Of a stretch of 64,000 nucleotides of DNA, positions 40,201 through 48,436 are shown in pieces. Every line of letters begins with the position of its first letter. The stretch's first letter is position 1. The DNA lies in NCBI RefSeq assembly GCF_023094165.1, contig NZ_JALMDK010000002.1:819541-883540 (forward strand), in the 5' to 3' direction. The position numbers and the translations under genes were made by a program. This DNA comes from Crossiella sp. S99.2 (GTDB lineage Bacteria > Actinomycetota > Actinomycetes > Mycobacteriales > Pseudonocardiaceae). The notes beneath the pieces were generated by a model. It had not been told where the DNA came from. It made no database searches and saw only the letters and a list, made by a program, of their open reading frames with translations.

Positions 40201-40623
40201 TCAGCCGAAGTTCGGGGTGAAGGTGAAGATCACGAACGTGCCGAGCGCGACTGTCAGGATCACGGACACGTACAGCAGCGTGGTCAGCCAGAACCGGGTG
40301 CTGTCCTTGCGCGAGTAGTCATTGATGATCGTGCGCATCCCGTTGCCGCCGTGGATCATGGCCAGCCACAGCATGGACAGGTCCCAGAACTGCCAGAACG
40401 GCGAGGCCCAGCGGCCGGCCACGAAGGCGAAGTTGACCTTGTGCACACCGCCGTCCAGGAACAGCATGATCAGCAGGTGGCCGAGCACCAGGAACACCAG
40501 CACCAGGCCGGACAGCCGCATGAACAGCCAGCTGGCCAGCTCGAAGTTGCTCCGGCGGGCGGCCCGGCGGCGCGGCTGCCGCGGCGGCGCCAGGTCGGGC
40601 GCGTTGAGGGTCGCTTCGCTCAT
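40201..40623 (-). CDS. sdhD: Succinate dehydrogenase hydrophobic membrane anchor
   Basis: A 140-residue subunit with three membrane helices after a basic, Pro/Arg-rich N-terminus. Residues of the quinone/heme b site are visible in '[18 protein letters not shown]' (Arg, Ser, His) and '[18 protein letters not shown]' (His, Arg, Asp-Tyr). It anchors SdhAB and completes the quinone site with SdhC, whose stop lies 1 nt upstream. Confidence 0.93.
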   Translation of the reverse strand: MSEATLNAPDLAPPRQPRRRAARRSNFELASWLFMRLSGLVLVFLVLGHLLIMLFLDGGVHKVNFAFVAGRWASPFWQFWDLSMLWLAMIHGGNGMRTIINDYSRKDSTRFWLTTLLYVSVILTVALGTFVIFTFTPNFG

Positions 40624-40624
40624 G

Positions 40625-41050
40625 TCACATCCCGCCCATCAACATGCTGTACGCCTTGGCGAGCAGGTGGTACGAGCCGGGGATCATCAGCGCGGCCCAG
40701 ATCACCAGCACGGTCCACATCATCGGACGCTGGAAACGGGGGCCCTTGCCCCAGAAGTCCACCAGCATGACGCGGATGCCGTTGAGCGCGTGGAAGAGCA
40801 CCGCGGCGACCAGGCCCAGCTCGAACAGGACGAAGAACGGTTCCTTGTAGGTCGCGATGACCTTGTCGTACGCCTCCGGCGACACCCGCACCAGCGCGGT
40901 GTCCAGGACGTGCACGAACAGGAAGAAGAACGTGAGCACCCCGGTGATCCGGTGGGCGACCCACGACCACATGCCCAGGTCTCCCCGGTACAGCTTGCCG
41001 CCGCCGCGGGAACCCCGCTGCTGCGTCGCCGCGGCCTCTGTGCTGGCCAT
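40625..41050 (-). CDS. sdhC: Succinate dehydrogenase cytochrome b556 subunit
   Basis: A 141-residue membrane subunit with three helices. The family signature is in 'LYRGDLGMWSWVAHRITGVLTFFFLFVHVLD' (Ser/His/Arg of the quinone site, heme-ligand His). The second His motif is in 'LFHALNGIRVMLVDFWGKG'. It is the first gene of sdhCDAB; GGAGG precedes the ATG. The long 414-bp region upstream holds its promoter and that of the divergent nucleoside transporter. Confidence 0.94.
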   Translation of the reverse strand: MASTEAAATQQRGSRGGGKLYRGDLGMWSWVAHRITGVLTFFFLFVHVLDTALVRVSPEAYDKVIATYKEPFFVLFELGLVAAVLFHALNGIRVMLVDFWGKGPRFQRPMMWTVLVIWAALMIPGSYHLLAKAYSMLMGGM

Positions 41051-41464
41051 GGTGGACGGCCTCCAACGTCATTGCTGGATCTCTGGCACCGGTGTTCGGG
41101 CAGCCGGGGCCTTGACCCACGGGATGCTAGCCGTGTAGACGCCGGTCGACCCACTTGACGTCGCCCGCTGTGATCGACGAGACAGCCTCTCGGGGGACTC
41201 GCGCCCGCGACGCAACACGCGCGTAACTCGCGCGCGCGAACTTCGGCGCGAACGGGGGCGGCCTGTGGATGGAGCGGCCAACAATTCGGTCACGTACGGC
41301 AGACTGCCTGCGGAGTACGCCATACCGGCGGGTACGGTTCGTCGCCGGAGAGCTGCTTGTCAGGCTCGACTGTGATGTTGTAGAAGCCCCCGTCGATGGA
41401 GCCGGGGGTTGTGCCGGGCGGCCGTGAGGTAGCTCGGTGAGGCCATGTGAAGGAGACGAGAGCC
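41051..41464. other. Divergent intergenic region, sdhC / nucleoside transporter
   Basis: This 414-bp stretch has no convincing gene. On the plus side TTGTCA (41357-41362) with TAGAAG at 41381-41386 is a possible promoter of the transporter operon; the leader then has a weak hairpin (41387-41392 with 41403-41408) and AAGGAG at 41450-41455. The middle part (41210-41260) is a run of CG-dinucleotide-rich sequence. I see no recognisable riboswitch. Confidence 0.45.
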
Positions 41465-42604
41465 GTGCGTCGGATGCGAAACGCCGCGGTGGCCGCGGTC
41501 GCGATCACCAGCGTCCTGTCGCTGGTCGCGTGCGCGAAGGACAGCGGGACGACCCCTGGCGGCAACGCCGGCGGGGCCGAGTGCCAGAAGGCCACCCCGC
41601 CCACCGTGCAGGCCGGTTCGACCAGCAGCAGCACGACCGGGACCAAGCCCGACGCCAAGGCGCTCAAGGTGGGTCTGACCTACGACATCGGCGGCCGGGG
41701 TGACGCCTCGTTCAACGACGCCGCCGCCGCGGGCATCGACCGCGCGATCGCCGAGCTGGGCGTGCAGAAGAGCAACGTCAAGGAGGCATCGGCGGCCGCC
41801 GGTGACACCGAGGACGTCAAGTCCAGCCGCCTGCGCCAGCTCGCCAGCGAGGGCTACAACCCCATTGTCGCGGTCGGCTTCGCCTACGCCGACGCGCTCA
41901 AGGTGGTCGCCGCGCAGTTCCCGAACACCCGCTTCGCCATCGTGGACGCGGGCGTGGAGGGCGCCAAGAACGTCACCCCGCTGGTCTTCGCCGAGGAGCA
42001 GGGCTCCTTCCTGGCCGGGGTGATCGCCGCGTACAAGAGCAAGAAATGCTCAGTCGGCTTCGTCGGCGGCGTGAACGTGCCGCTGATCCAGAAGTTCGAG
42101 GCGGGCTTCTACGCGGGCGCCAAGGCGGCCGCGCCGAACATCAAGATCGAGAAGAAGTACCTCACCCCCGCGGGTGACGTCTCCGGCTTCAACGACCCGA
42201 CCAAGGGCAAGGTCGCCTCGGACGGTCTGATCGACGGCGGCGCGGACGTGCTCTACCACGCGGCAGGCGCCTCCGGTAAGGGCGTGTTCAACGCCGCCAA
42301 GGCCCGCGGCGCGCTGGCCATCGGCGTGGACTCCGACCAGTACAAGCAGACCACCGTGGCCGAGTCCAAGGACATCATCATCTCCTCGGTGCTCAAGCGG
42401 GTCGACGTGGCCGTCTACGACTACATCGCCGCGGCCGCCAAGAACGACCTGAGCACGCTGCCGAAGTCCTTCGACCTGAGCGTGGACGGCGTCGGCTACG
42501 CCACCAGCGGCGGCAAGATCGACGACATCAAGTCCACTGTGGACGCCTACAAGGCCGCGATCGTGGCCGGCCAGATCAAGGTCTCGGACAAGCCGAGCAG
42601 CTGA
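41465..42604 (+). CDS. BMP-family (PnrA-like) nucleoside-binding lipoprotein
   Basis: A 379-residue substrate-binding lipoprotein. The lipobox is LVAC with Cys23. The mature protein has BMP/Med features: 'KVGLTYDIGGRGDASFNDAA', 'NPIVAVGFAYADALK', 'QGSFLAGVIAAYKSKKCSVGFVGGV', 'ADVLYHAAGASGKGVFNAA' and 'IGVDSDQYK'. PnrA-type members bind purine or other nucleosides, which fits the cdd-deoA-add neighbours. GTG 41465 is 9 nt from AAGGAG; ATG 41474 is an alternative. It is the first gene of the transporter operon. Confidence 0.93.
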   Translation: MRRMRNAAVAAVAITSVLSLVACAKDSGTTPGGNAGGAECQKATPPTVQAGSTSSSTTGTKPDAKALKVGLTYDIGGRGDASFNDAAAAGIDRAIAELGVQKSNVKEASAAAGDTEDVKSSRLRQLASEGYNPIVAVGFAYADALKVVAAQFPNTRFAIVDAGVEGAKNVTPLVFAEEQGSFLAGVIAAYKSKKCSVGFVGGVNVPLIQKFEAGFYAGAKAAAPNIKIEKKYLTPAGDVSGFNDPTKGKVASDGLIDGGADVLYHAAGASGKGVFNAAKARGALAIGVDSDQYKQTTVAESKDIIISSVLKRVDVAVYDYIAAAAKNDLSTLPKSFDLSVDGVGYATSGGKIDDIKSTVDAYKAAIVAGQIKVSDKPSS

Positions 42605-42617
42605 GCAAGCATCGACA

Positions 42618-42654
42618 CGCGGCGGGCCCGGGGCGCGGCTCCGGGCCCGCCGCG
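42618..42654 (+). terminator. Intra-operon stem-loop between binding protein and ATPase genes
   Basis: A 14-bp perfect GC stem (42618-42631 with 42641-42654) and a 9-nt loop without a U-tract. Such hairpins in ABC operons usually raise the amount of binding-protein mRNA relative to the distal genes by partial termination or 3' protection. Confidence 0.7.
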
Positions 42655-42686
42655 CGTTAGCCGCCACCCACCGGGAGAACTCGAAG

Positions 42687-44255
42687 ATGAGCAGTTCCCT
42701 CGATGCCGCCCAGCACTCGCGCCCCGCGGTCCGGCTCACCGGCATCACCAAACGCTTCCCCGGCGTGATCGCCAACTCCGACGTGCACCTGACCGTGGCG
42801 CACGGCGAGGTGCACGCGCTGTGCGGGGAGAACGGCGCTGGCAAGTCCACGCTGATGAAGATCCTCTACGGCATGCAGCAGCCCGATGAGGGCACGATCG
42901 AGGTCAACGGCGAGCAGGCGCACTTCCGCTCGCCCTCGGATGCGATCAAGGCCGGCATCGGCATGGTGCACCAGCACTTCATGCTCGCCGACAACCTCAC
43001 CGTGCTGGAGAACGTGGTGCTGGGCGCGGAGGCGCTGCACGGCATCGGATCCAAGGCGCGCAAGCGGATCGCCGAGCTGGCCAAGCAGACCGGGCTGCGG
43101 GTCAGCCCGGACCTGCCGGTGGAGCACCTGGGCGTGGCCGACCGGCAGCGGGTGGAGATCCTCAAGGTCCTCTACCGCGGCGCGAAGATCGTCATCCTGG
43201 ACGAGCCCACCGCGGTGCTGGTGCCGCAGGAGGTCGAGGAGCTGTTCCTCACCCTGCGCGGCATGCGCGAGCAGGGCTACACGTTCCTGTTCATCTCGCA
43301 CAAGCTGGACGAGGTCAGGGCCATCGCGGACAGCCTCACCGTGATCCGCCGCGGCAGCACGGTCGGCACCGCCGACCCGAAGACCGTCACCTCCCGCCAG
43401 CTCGGCGAGCTGATGGTGGGCAGCGAGCTGCCCAGCCCGGAGACCCGCGAGTCCACCGTCACCGACCGCCCCGTGCTCACCCTGTCCGAGGTGCGGCTGT
43501 GCGCCGCCGGCGGGCAGCGGCCGCTGCTGGACCACATCACGCTGACCGTGCACGCGGGCGAGGTGCTGGGCATCGCGGGCGTGGAGGGCAACGGCCAGAC
43601 CGAACTGGTCGAGGCCGTGATGGGCATCCGCAAGATCGACAGCGGCTCGGTCACCCTGGGCGGCGAGGACATCACCAAGACCCCCACGCTGGCCAGGCGG
43701 GAGGCCGGGATCGGGTACGTGCCCGAGGACCGGCACCGGCAGGGCCTGCTGCTCACCCAGACGCTGTGGGCCAACCGCATCCTGGGTTACCAGACCCGCC
43801 GTCCGGTGGTCCGCGGCCGCTGGCTGGACATCGAGGGCGCGCGGGCGGACACCCGGCGGATCGTCGAGCAGTTCGACGTGCGCACCCCTGGCATCGAGGT
43901 GCCCGCGGCCGCGCTCTCCGGCGGCAACCAGCAGAAGCTCGTGGTCGGCCGCGAACTCTCCGGCGACCCGGTGCTGCTCATCGCCTCGCACCCGACCCGG
44001 GGCGTGGATGTGGGCGCGCAGGCGGTGATCTGGGAGCAGATCCGCACCGCGCGGGCCAACGGCCTGGCCGTGCTGCTGGTCTCGGCCGACCTGGACGAGC
44101 TGATCGGGCTGTCCGACTCGATCAAGGTCATGTCTCGCGGACGGCTGGTCGCCGACGCGGACCCGAACGTGGTGACGCCCGAGGACCTCGGCGCGGCCAT
44201 GACCGGCGACTGCGAAGACGAGGCCGGCGCCATCGACGAGGGGACCGAGCAGTGA
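42687..44255 (+). CDS. Nucleoside ABC transporter ATP-binding protein (double ATPase)
   Basis: A 522-residue protein with two fused ABC domains, as in YufO/NupA and sugar RbsA. The first domain has 'GENGAGKSTLMKILYG' and 'IVILDEPTAVL' with a non-canonical signature before it ('LGVADRQRVEILKVL'). The second has a degenerate Walker A ('GVEGNGQTELVEAV'), the signature LSGGN and a Walker B in which the usual Asp-Glu-Pro is replaced ('VLLIASHPTRGVDV'). That pattern is normal for this family, in which one site is catalytic. It energises the two downstream permeases. Confidence 0.94.
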   Translation: MSSSLDAAQHSRPAVRLTGITKRFPGVIANSDVHLTVAHGEVHALCGENGAGKSTLMKILYGMQQPDEGTIEVNGEQAHFRSPSDAIKAGIGMVHQHFMLADNLTVLENVVLGAEALHGIGSKARKRIAELAKQTGLRVSPDLPVEHLGVADRQRVEILKVLYRGAKIVILDEPTAVLVPQEVEELFLTLRGMREQGYTFLFISHKLDEVRAIADSLTVIRRGSTVGTADPKTVTSRQLGELMVGSELPSPETRESTVTDRPVLTLSEVRLCAAGGQRPLLDHITLTVHAGEVLGIAGVEGNGQTELVEAVMGIRKIDSGSVTLGGEDITKTPTLARREAGIGYVPEDRHRQGLLLTQTLWANRILGYQTRRPVVRGRWLDIEGARADTRRIVEQFDVRTPGIEVPAAALSGGNQQKLVVGRELSGDPVLLIASHPTRGVDVGAQAVIWEQIRTARANGLAVLLVSADLDELIGLSDSIKVMSRGRLVADADPNVVTPEDLGAAMTGDCEDEAGAIDEGTEQ

Positions 44256-45331
44256 AGCTGAACGCCCGCGCTGTCCTGCTGCCCCCGCTGCTGGCGATCA
44301 TCGCGGCCCTGTTGCTGTGCTCGATCGCGCTGGTGATCTCCGGCGGCAACCCGCTTGAGGCCTTCGGCGCGATGATCGCGCAGGTCGGCCAGGGCACCAC
44401 CGCGGTGGACATCGTCAACACCGGCAGCACCTACTACCTGGCCGCGCTCGCGGTGGCCATCGGCTTCCAGATGAAGCTGTTCAACATCGGCGTCGAGGGC
44501 CAGTACAAGCTGGCCGCGATCGTGGCCATGATCGCCGGTGGCGCGGTCACCCTGCCGCCGGTGCTGCACACGCTGTTCATCCTGGTGGTGGCGGTCCTGG
44601 TGGGTGCGATGTGGGCGGCCATCCCGGCCATCCTCAAGATCACCCGCGGGGTGAACGAGGTCATCTCCACGATCATGCTCAACTGGATCGCCACCGGCAT
44701 CGCCGCGTACCTGATCCAGCAGTCGGTCTTCGGTGAGCTGCGCGGCAACAACCTGGGCACGCCGGTGGTGGCCGAGACCGGCTGGGTGCCCGGCATCTCC
44801 CTCGGCGGCGCCGGCACGATCTTCGGTCTGGTGGTGCTGGCCGTGCTGGCCGGGGTCGGCTACTGGGTGCTGATGAACCGCACCCGGTTCGGCTTCGAGC
44901 TGCGCGCCTCCGGCGAGTCGGCCACCGCGGCCACCGCGGGCGGGGTCAACGCGAAGAAGATGATCCTGGTCGCGATGCTGCTCTCCGGGGCCACCGCGGG
45001 CCTGGTCGCGATGCCCGAGCTGCTCGGCCGCGACTACACCTACACGCTGAACTTCCCGGCCGCCTACGGCTTCACCGGCATCGCGGTGGCGCTGCTGGGC
45101 CGCAACCACCCGGTCGGCATCGCCTTCGGCGCGCTGCTGTGGGCCTTCCTGGACAAGTCCTCGGTCGCGCTGGAGAACGTGGGCGTGCCCAAGGAGATCG
45201 TGACCATCATGCAGGGCTCGATCGTGCTGTCGGTGGTGGTGGCCTACGAGGTGGTCCGGCGGATCACCCTGGCGGCCGAACAACGCAAGGTCGGGCAGCA
45301 GCTCGGCACGACGGACGAGGTGGCCGCATGA
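44252..45331 (+). CDS. Nucleoside ABC transporter permease (first)
   Basis: A 359-residue permease of the branched-chain amino acid/ribose-type family (BPD_transp_2), with about nine helices. The conserved 'YYLAALAVAIGFQMKLFNIGVEGQ', 'GVNEVISTIMLNWIA' and 'GFELRASGES' segments match YufP/NupB-like subunits. Its GTG start overlaps the ATPase stop by 4 nt and its stop overlaps the next start by 4 nt. Confidence 0.93.
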   Translation: MKLNARAVLLPPLLAIIAALLLCSIALVISGGNPLEAFGAMIAQVGQGTTAVDIVNTGSTYYLAALAVAIGFQMKLFNIGVEGQYKLAAIVAMIAGGAVTLPPVLHTLFILVVAVLVGAMWAAIPAILKITRGVNEVISTIMLNWIATGIAAYLIQQSVFGELRGNNLGTPVVAETGWVPGISLGGAGTIFGLVVLAVLAGVGYWVLMNRTRFGFELRASGESATAATAGGVNAKKMILVAMLLSGATAGLVAMPELLGRDYTYTLNFPAAYGFTGIAVALLGRNHPVGIAFGALLWAFLDKSSVALENVGVPKEIVTIMQGSIVLSVVVAYEVVRRITLAAEQRKVGQQLGTTDEVAA

Positions 45332-46599
45332 GCGCCGTAGTCGACACCCCGCAGACCCCCGACAGCGCAGCGTTTCTCGCTGGTCCCGGGCCGAAGCGCA
45401 AGTTGCCGGGCTGGAGCGTTGGTCTGCTGCTGGTGGCCGCGGCCATCGGCGCGCTGTCCACCGCCTCCTACCTGACCGGCGTGCCGCAGCTGACCTCCTC
45501 GGGCACCTTCCAGACCGCGGTCCAGCTGGCCATGCCGATCCTGCTCGCCGGGCTCGGCGGGTTGTGGGCCGAGCGCGCGGGCGTGGTCAACATCGGCCTT
45601 GAGGGCATGATGATCCTGGGCACCTGGGGCGGGGCCTGGGCCGGTTACCAGTGGGGCCCGTGGGCCGGACTGGTCGCGGCCGCGGTCTTCGGCGCGCTGG
45701 GCGGCCTGCTGCACGCCATCGCCACGGTGACTTTCGGGGTCAACCACATCGTCTCCGGTGTGGCGATCAACCTGCTCGGCGCCGGCGTGACCAAGTACCT
45801 GTCCACGCTGCTGTTCCAGCCGGTCTCGCACAACCCGCGCGAATCGCCGCCGGTGCCCAAGTTCGACACCTTCTCCATGCAGCCGCTGGGGGACTGGCTG
45901 GCCGAGTTGGAGAACGAGCAGCGGGTCGGCATCTCCGACGTCGCGGGCATCCTCAAGGGCCTGGTCACCGGGGTGTCCCCGCTGACCATGCTGGCCATCC
46001 TGCTGGTGCCGATCACCTACCTGGTGCTGTGGCGCAGCCGGTTCGGCCTGCGGCTGCGCTCCTGCGGGGAGAACCCGGTGGCGGCCGAATCGCTGGGCGT
46101 CAACGTCTACCTGCACAAGTACGCCGCGGTGATCGTCTCCGGCGCACTGGCCGGGCTCGGCGGGGCGGCGCTGCTGCTCAACCCGGGCCAGTCGGGTTAC
46201 CTGGAGAACCAGACGAACGGCCGCGGCTACATCGGCCTGGCCGCGATGATCTTCGGCAACTGGCGGCCCACCGGCCTGCTCGGCGGCGCGGCGCTGTTCG
46301 GCTACGCCGACGGGTTGCAGCTGCGCAGCGGTGGCGGCGCGGTGCTCGCGCTGCTGTACGCGGCGGTGCTGGCGCTGGGTGTGGTCGTGGTCTGGCAGCT
46401 CTGGCGGCGACGCTGGGTGGCCACCGCGGTGACCGTCTCCGGCGCGCTGCTCCTGTACTGGGTGTACTGGTCCTTCAACGAGCTGCCCAGCCAGATCACC
46501 ACCTACCTGCCGCACCTGGTGACGCTGGTGGTGCTGGCGGTGTCCGCGCAACGACTGCGCCCACCGGCGGCGAACGGCGTCGAGTACCGGCGCGGCTGA
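45328..46599 (+). CDS. Nucleoside ABC transporter permease (second)
   Basis: A 423-residue permease of the same family (YufQ/NupC-like), with 'FQTAVQLAMPILLAGLGGLWAERAGVVNIGLEGMM', 'GVNHIVSGVAINLLG' and 'GLRLRSCGENPVAAESLGVNVY'. The N-terminal cytosolic stretch of 35 residues and two extra C-terminal helices make it longer than its partner. ATG 45328 overlaps the preceding stop (ATGA). The next gene, cdd, begins 2 nt after its stop, tying uptake directly to salvage. Confidence 0.93.
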   Translation: MSAVVDTPQTPDSAAFLAGPGPKRKLPGWSVGLLLVAAAIGALSTASYLTGVPQLTSSGTFQTAVQLAMPILLAGLGGLWAERAGVVNIGLEGMMILGTWGGAWAGYQWGPWAGLVAAAVFGALGGLLHAIATVTFGVNHIVSGVAINLLGAGVTKYLSTLLFQPVSHNPRESPPVPKFDTFSMQPLGDWLAELENEQRVGISDVAGILKGLVTGVSPLTMLAILLVPITYLVLWRSRFGLRLRSCGENPVAAESLGVNVYLHKYAAVIVSGALAGLGGAALLLNPGQSGYLENQTNGRGYIGLAAMIFGNWRPTGLLGGAALFGYADGLQLRSGGGAVLALLYAAVLALGVVVVWQLWRRRWVATAVTVSGALLLYWVYWSFNELPSQITTYLPHLVTLVVLAVSAQRLRPPAANGVEYRRG

Positions 46600-46601
46600 C
46601 A

Positions 46602-47003
46602 ATGTCCACTGTGGACTGGGAACTGCTGCGGGATACCGCGGTCAAGGCCGCCGGGCACGCCTACTGCCCCTACTCGGGGCTGCAGGTGGGCTCGGCGGCC
46701 GTCTGCGACGACGGCCGGATCGTGACCGGCTGCAATGTGGAGAACGCCTCCTACGGCCTCGGGCTGTGCGCGGAGTGCACGATGGCGGGTCAGCTGCGGC
46801 TCACCGGCGGTGGCCGGTTCGTCGCGGTGACCTGCCGCAGCGGCACCGGCGAACTGCTGATGCCGTGCGGCCGCTGCCGCCAGGTGCTCTACGAGCTGGG
46901 CGGCCCGGACTGCCTGCTCGACACCCCGCGCGGGATCCTGCCGATGAGCGAGGTCCTGCCGGATGCCTTTGGACCCGACCAGCTGCCGGAGCCGCCAGCA
47001 TGA
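46602..47003 (+). CDS. cdd: Cytidine deaminase
   Basis: A 133-residue Zn-dependent tetrameric-type cytidine deaminase that converts cytidine and deoxycytidine to uridine and deoxyuridine. The zinc site is in 'GLCAECTMAG' (Cys and catalytic Glu) and 'MPCGRCRQVLYE' (two Cys). The N-terminal 'AYCPYSGLQVGSAA' and 'TGCNVENASYG' form the nucleoside pocket. It starts at ATG 46602, 2 nt after the permease stop, and overlaps deoA by 4 nt. Confidence 0.97.
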   Translation: MSTVDWELLRDTAVKAAGHAYCPYSGLQVGSAAVCDDGRIVTGCNVENASYGLGLCAECTMAGQLRLTGGGRFVAVTCRSGTGELLMPCGRCRQVLYELGGPDCLLDTPRGILPMSEVLPDAFGPDQLPEPPA

Positions 47004-48277
47004 GTCACAACGCGATCGACGTGATCCGCGCCAAGCGCGACCGCAATCGTTTGACCGACGAGCAGATCGACTGGGTGATCGACGCCTACACCCGGGGCGC
47101 GGTGGCCGACGAGCAGATGTCCGCCCTGGCCATGGCCATCTTCCTGAACGGGATGACCGCTGAGGAGACCGCCCGCTGGACCGCCGCGATGGTCGCCTCC
47201 GGCGAGCATCTTGACCTGTCCGCGGTCACCCGGCCCACGGTGGACAAGCACTCCACCGGCGGCGTCGGCGACAAGATCACCCTGCCGCTGGCCCCACTGG
47301 TGGCGGCCTGCGGCGCGGCCGTGCCGCAGCTGTCCGGCCGGGGCCTCGGCCACACCGGCGGCACCCTGGACAAGCTGGAGTCCATCCCCGGCTGGCGGGC
47401 GAACCTGTCCACCGCGGAGATCACCGCCCAGCTCAACTCGGTCGGCGCGGTCATCTGCGCCGCCACCGAGGGCCTGGCGCCTGCCGACCGCAAGCTCTAC
47501 GCGCTGCGCGATGTCACCGGCACGGTCGAGGCCATCCCGCTGATCGCCAGCTCGATCATGAGCAAGAAGATCGCCGAGGGCGCCCAGTCCCTGGTCCTGG
47601 ACGTCAAGACCGGCACCGGCGCGTTCATGAAGACCGAGGCCGACGCCCGCAGCCTGGCCCAGGCCCTGGTGGCCATCGGCAAGGCCAACGGCCTCAACAT
47701 CAGCGCCCTGCTCACCGACATGTCCATCCCGCTGGGCCGCGCGGTCGGCAACGCGGTGGAGGTGGCCGAGTCCATCGAGGTCCTGCGCGGCAACGGCCCC
47801 GCCGACGTCACCGAGCTGACCGTGGCCCTGGCCAGGGAAATGCTCACCCTGGCCGGCATCGACACCGACCCGGCCCCCGTGCTCGCCTCCGGCCAGGCCT
47901 ACGAGACCTGGTGCCGGATGATCAAGGCCCAGCACGGCGACCCGGACGCCGCCCTGCCCAAGCCCAACCACATCCACGTGGTCGAGGCCCCCGAAACCGG
48001 CACCCTCACCACCCTGGACGCCTACGCCGTCGGCGTCGCCGCCTGGCGCCTGGGCGCGGGCCGGGCCCGCAAGGAAGACCCGGTCCAGCACGCCGCGGGC
48101 ATCCTCTGCCACGCCAAACCCGGCGAACACGTGACCAAGGGCCAGCCCCTTCTGGAACTGCACACCAACACCCCAGAAGCCTTCGACGGAGCCCTGGACG
48201 CCCTCGCCGGCAGCTACGAAATCGGCGACTCCGCCCCCGAAGCCAAACCCCTCATCCTGGACACCCTCCGAGGCTGA
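47000..48277 (+). CDS. deoA: Thymidine phosphorylase
   Basis: A 425-residue pyrimidine-nucleoside phosphorylase that splits thymidine, deoxyuridine or uridine into base and (deoxy)ribose-1-phosphate. Signature segments are 'DKHSTGGVGDKITLPLAPLVAACG', 'SGRGLGHTGGTLDKLESIPG', 'YALRDVTGTVEAIPLIASSIMSKK' and 'LDVKTGTGAFMK'. ATG 47000 overlaps the cdd stop. The released deoxyribose phosphate can be used by DeoC, encoded at 59-60 kb. It ends the uptake-salvage operon; the palindromic element copy B follows. Confidence 0.97.
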   Translation: MSHNAIDVIRAKRDRNRLTDEQIDWVIDAYTRGAVADEQMSALAMAIFLNGMTAEETARWTAAMVASGEHLDLSAVTRPTVDKHSTGGVGDKITLPLAPLVAACGAAVPQLSGRGLGHTGGTLDKLESIPGWRANLSTAEITAQLNSVGAVICAATEGLAPADRKLYALRDVTGTVEAIPLIASSIMSKKIAEGAQSLVLDVKTGTGAFMKTEADARSLAQALVAIGKANGLNISALLTDMSIPLGRAVGNAVEVAESIEVLRGNGPADVTELTVALAREMLTLAGIDTDPAPVLASGQAYETWCRMIKAQHGDPDAALPKPNHIHVVEAPETGTLTTLDAYAVGVAAWRLGAGRARKEDPVQHAAGILCHAKPGEHVTKGQPLLELHTNTPEAFDGALDALAGSYEIGDSAPEAKPLILDTLRG

Positions 48278-48308
48278 CCCACAACGCCCAACGCGGCGTA
48301 CTCCCGTA

Positions 48309-48369
48309 CGACTTGGGCCAACTGGTACGCCCGCTTGGGCAAAACCGGCGTACCAGTTGGCCCAAGTCG
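48309..48369. repeat. Dispersed palindromic element, copy B (bidirectional terminator)
   Basis: A perfect 21-bp inverted repeat, 48309-48329 with 48349-48369, and a 19-nt loop lie between deoA and the convergent coiled-coil gene. The arm contains TTGGGCCAACTGGTACG, identical to copy A at 37582-37598. Confidence 0.8.
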
Positions 48370-48383
48370 CCGGAAGACAGCAC

Positions 48384-48416
48384 AGCGCCCCGGGAGCTTG
48401 GGGCTCCCGGGGCGCT
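48384..48416 (-). terminator. Terminator of the coiled-coil protein gene
   Basis: A 14-bp perfect stem (48384-48397 with 48403-48416) and a 5-nt loop lie 20 nt after the minus-strand gene end. T-containing sequence (TGCTGTCTTCC) follows on that strand. Confidence 0.7.
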
Positions 48417-48436
48417 CTGGTCGGTCCTGGTGTGCG

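Noticed and set aside
41357..41464. Riboswitch in the leader of the nucleoside transporter operon
   Set aside because: Only a weak 6-bp hairpin is visible and no known purine or other aptamer core could be recognised.
41290..41667. 125-codon minus-strand frame in the region upstream of the BMP lipoprotein
   Set aside because: It overlaps the RBS and signal peptide of the lipoprotein gene and has no recognisable domain or RBS.
43787..45283. 498-codon antisense frame across the nucleoside permease
   Set aside because: Rich in His/Arg/Gln from reverse-reading GC codons and overlapping well-supported genes.
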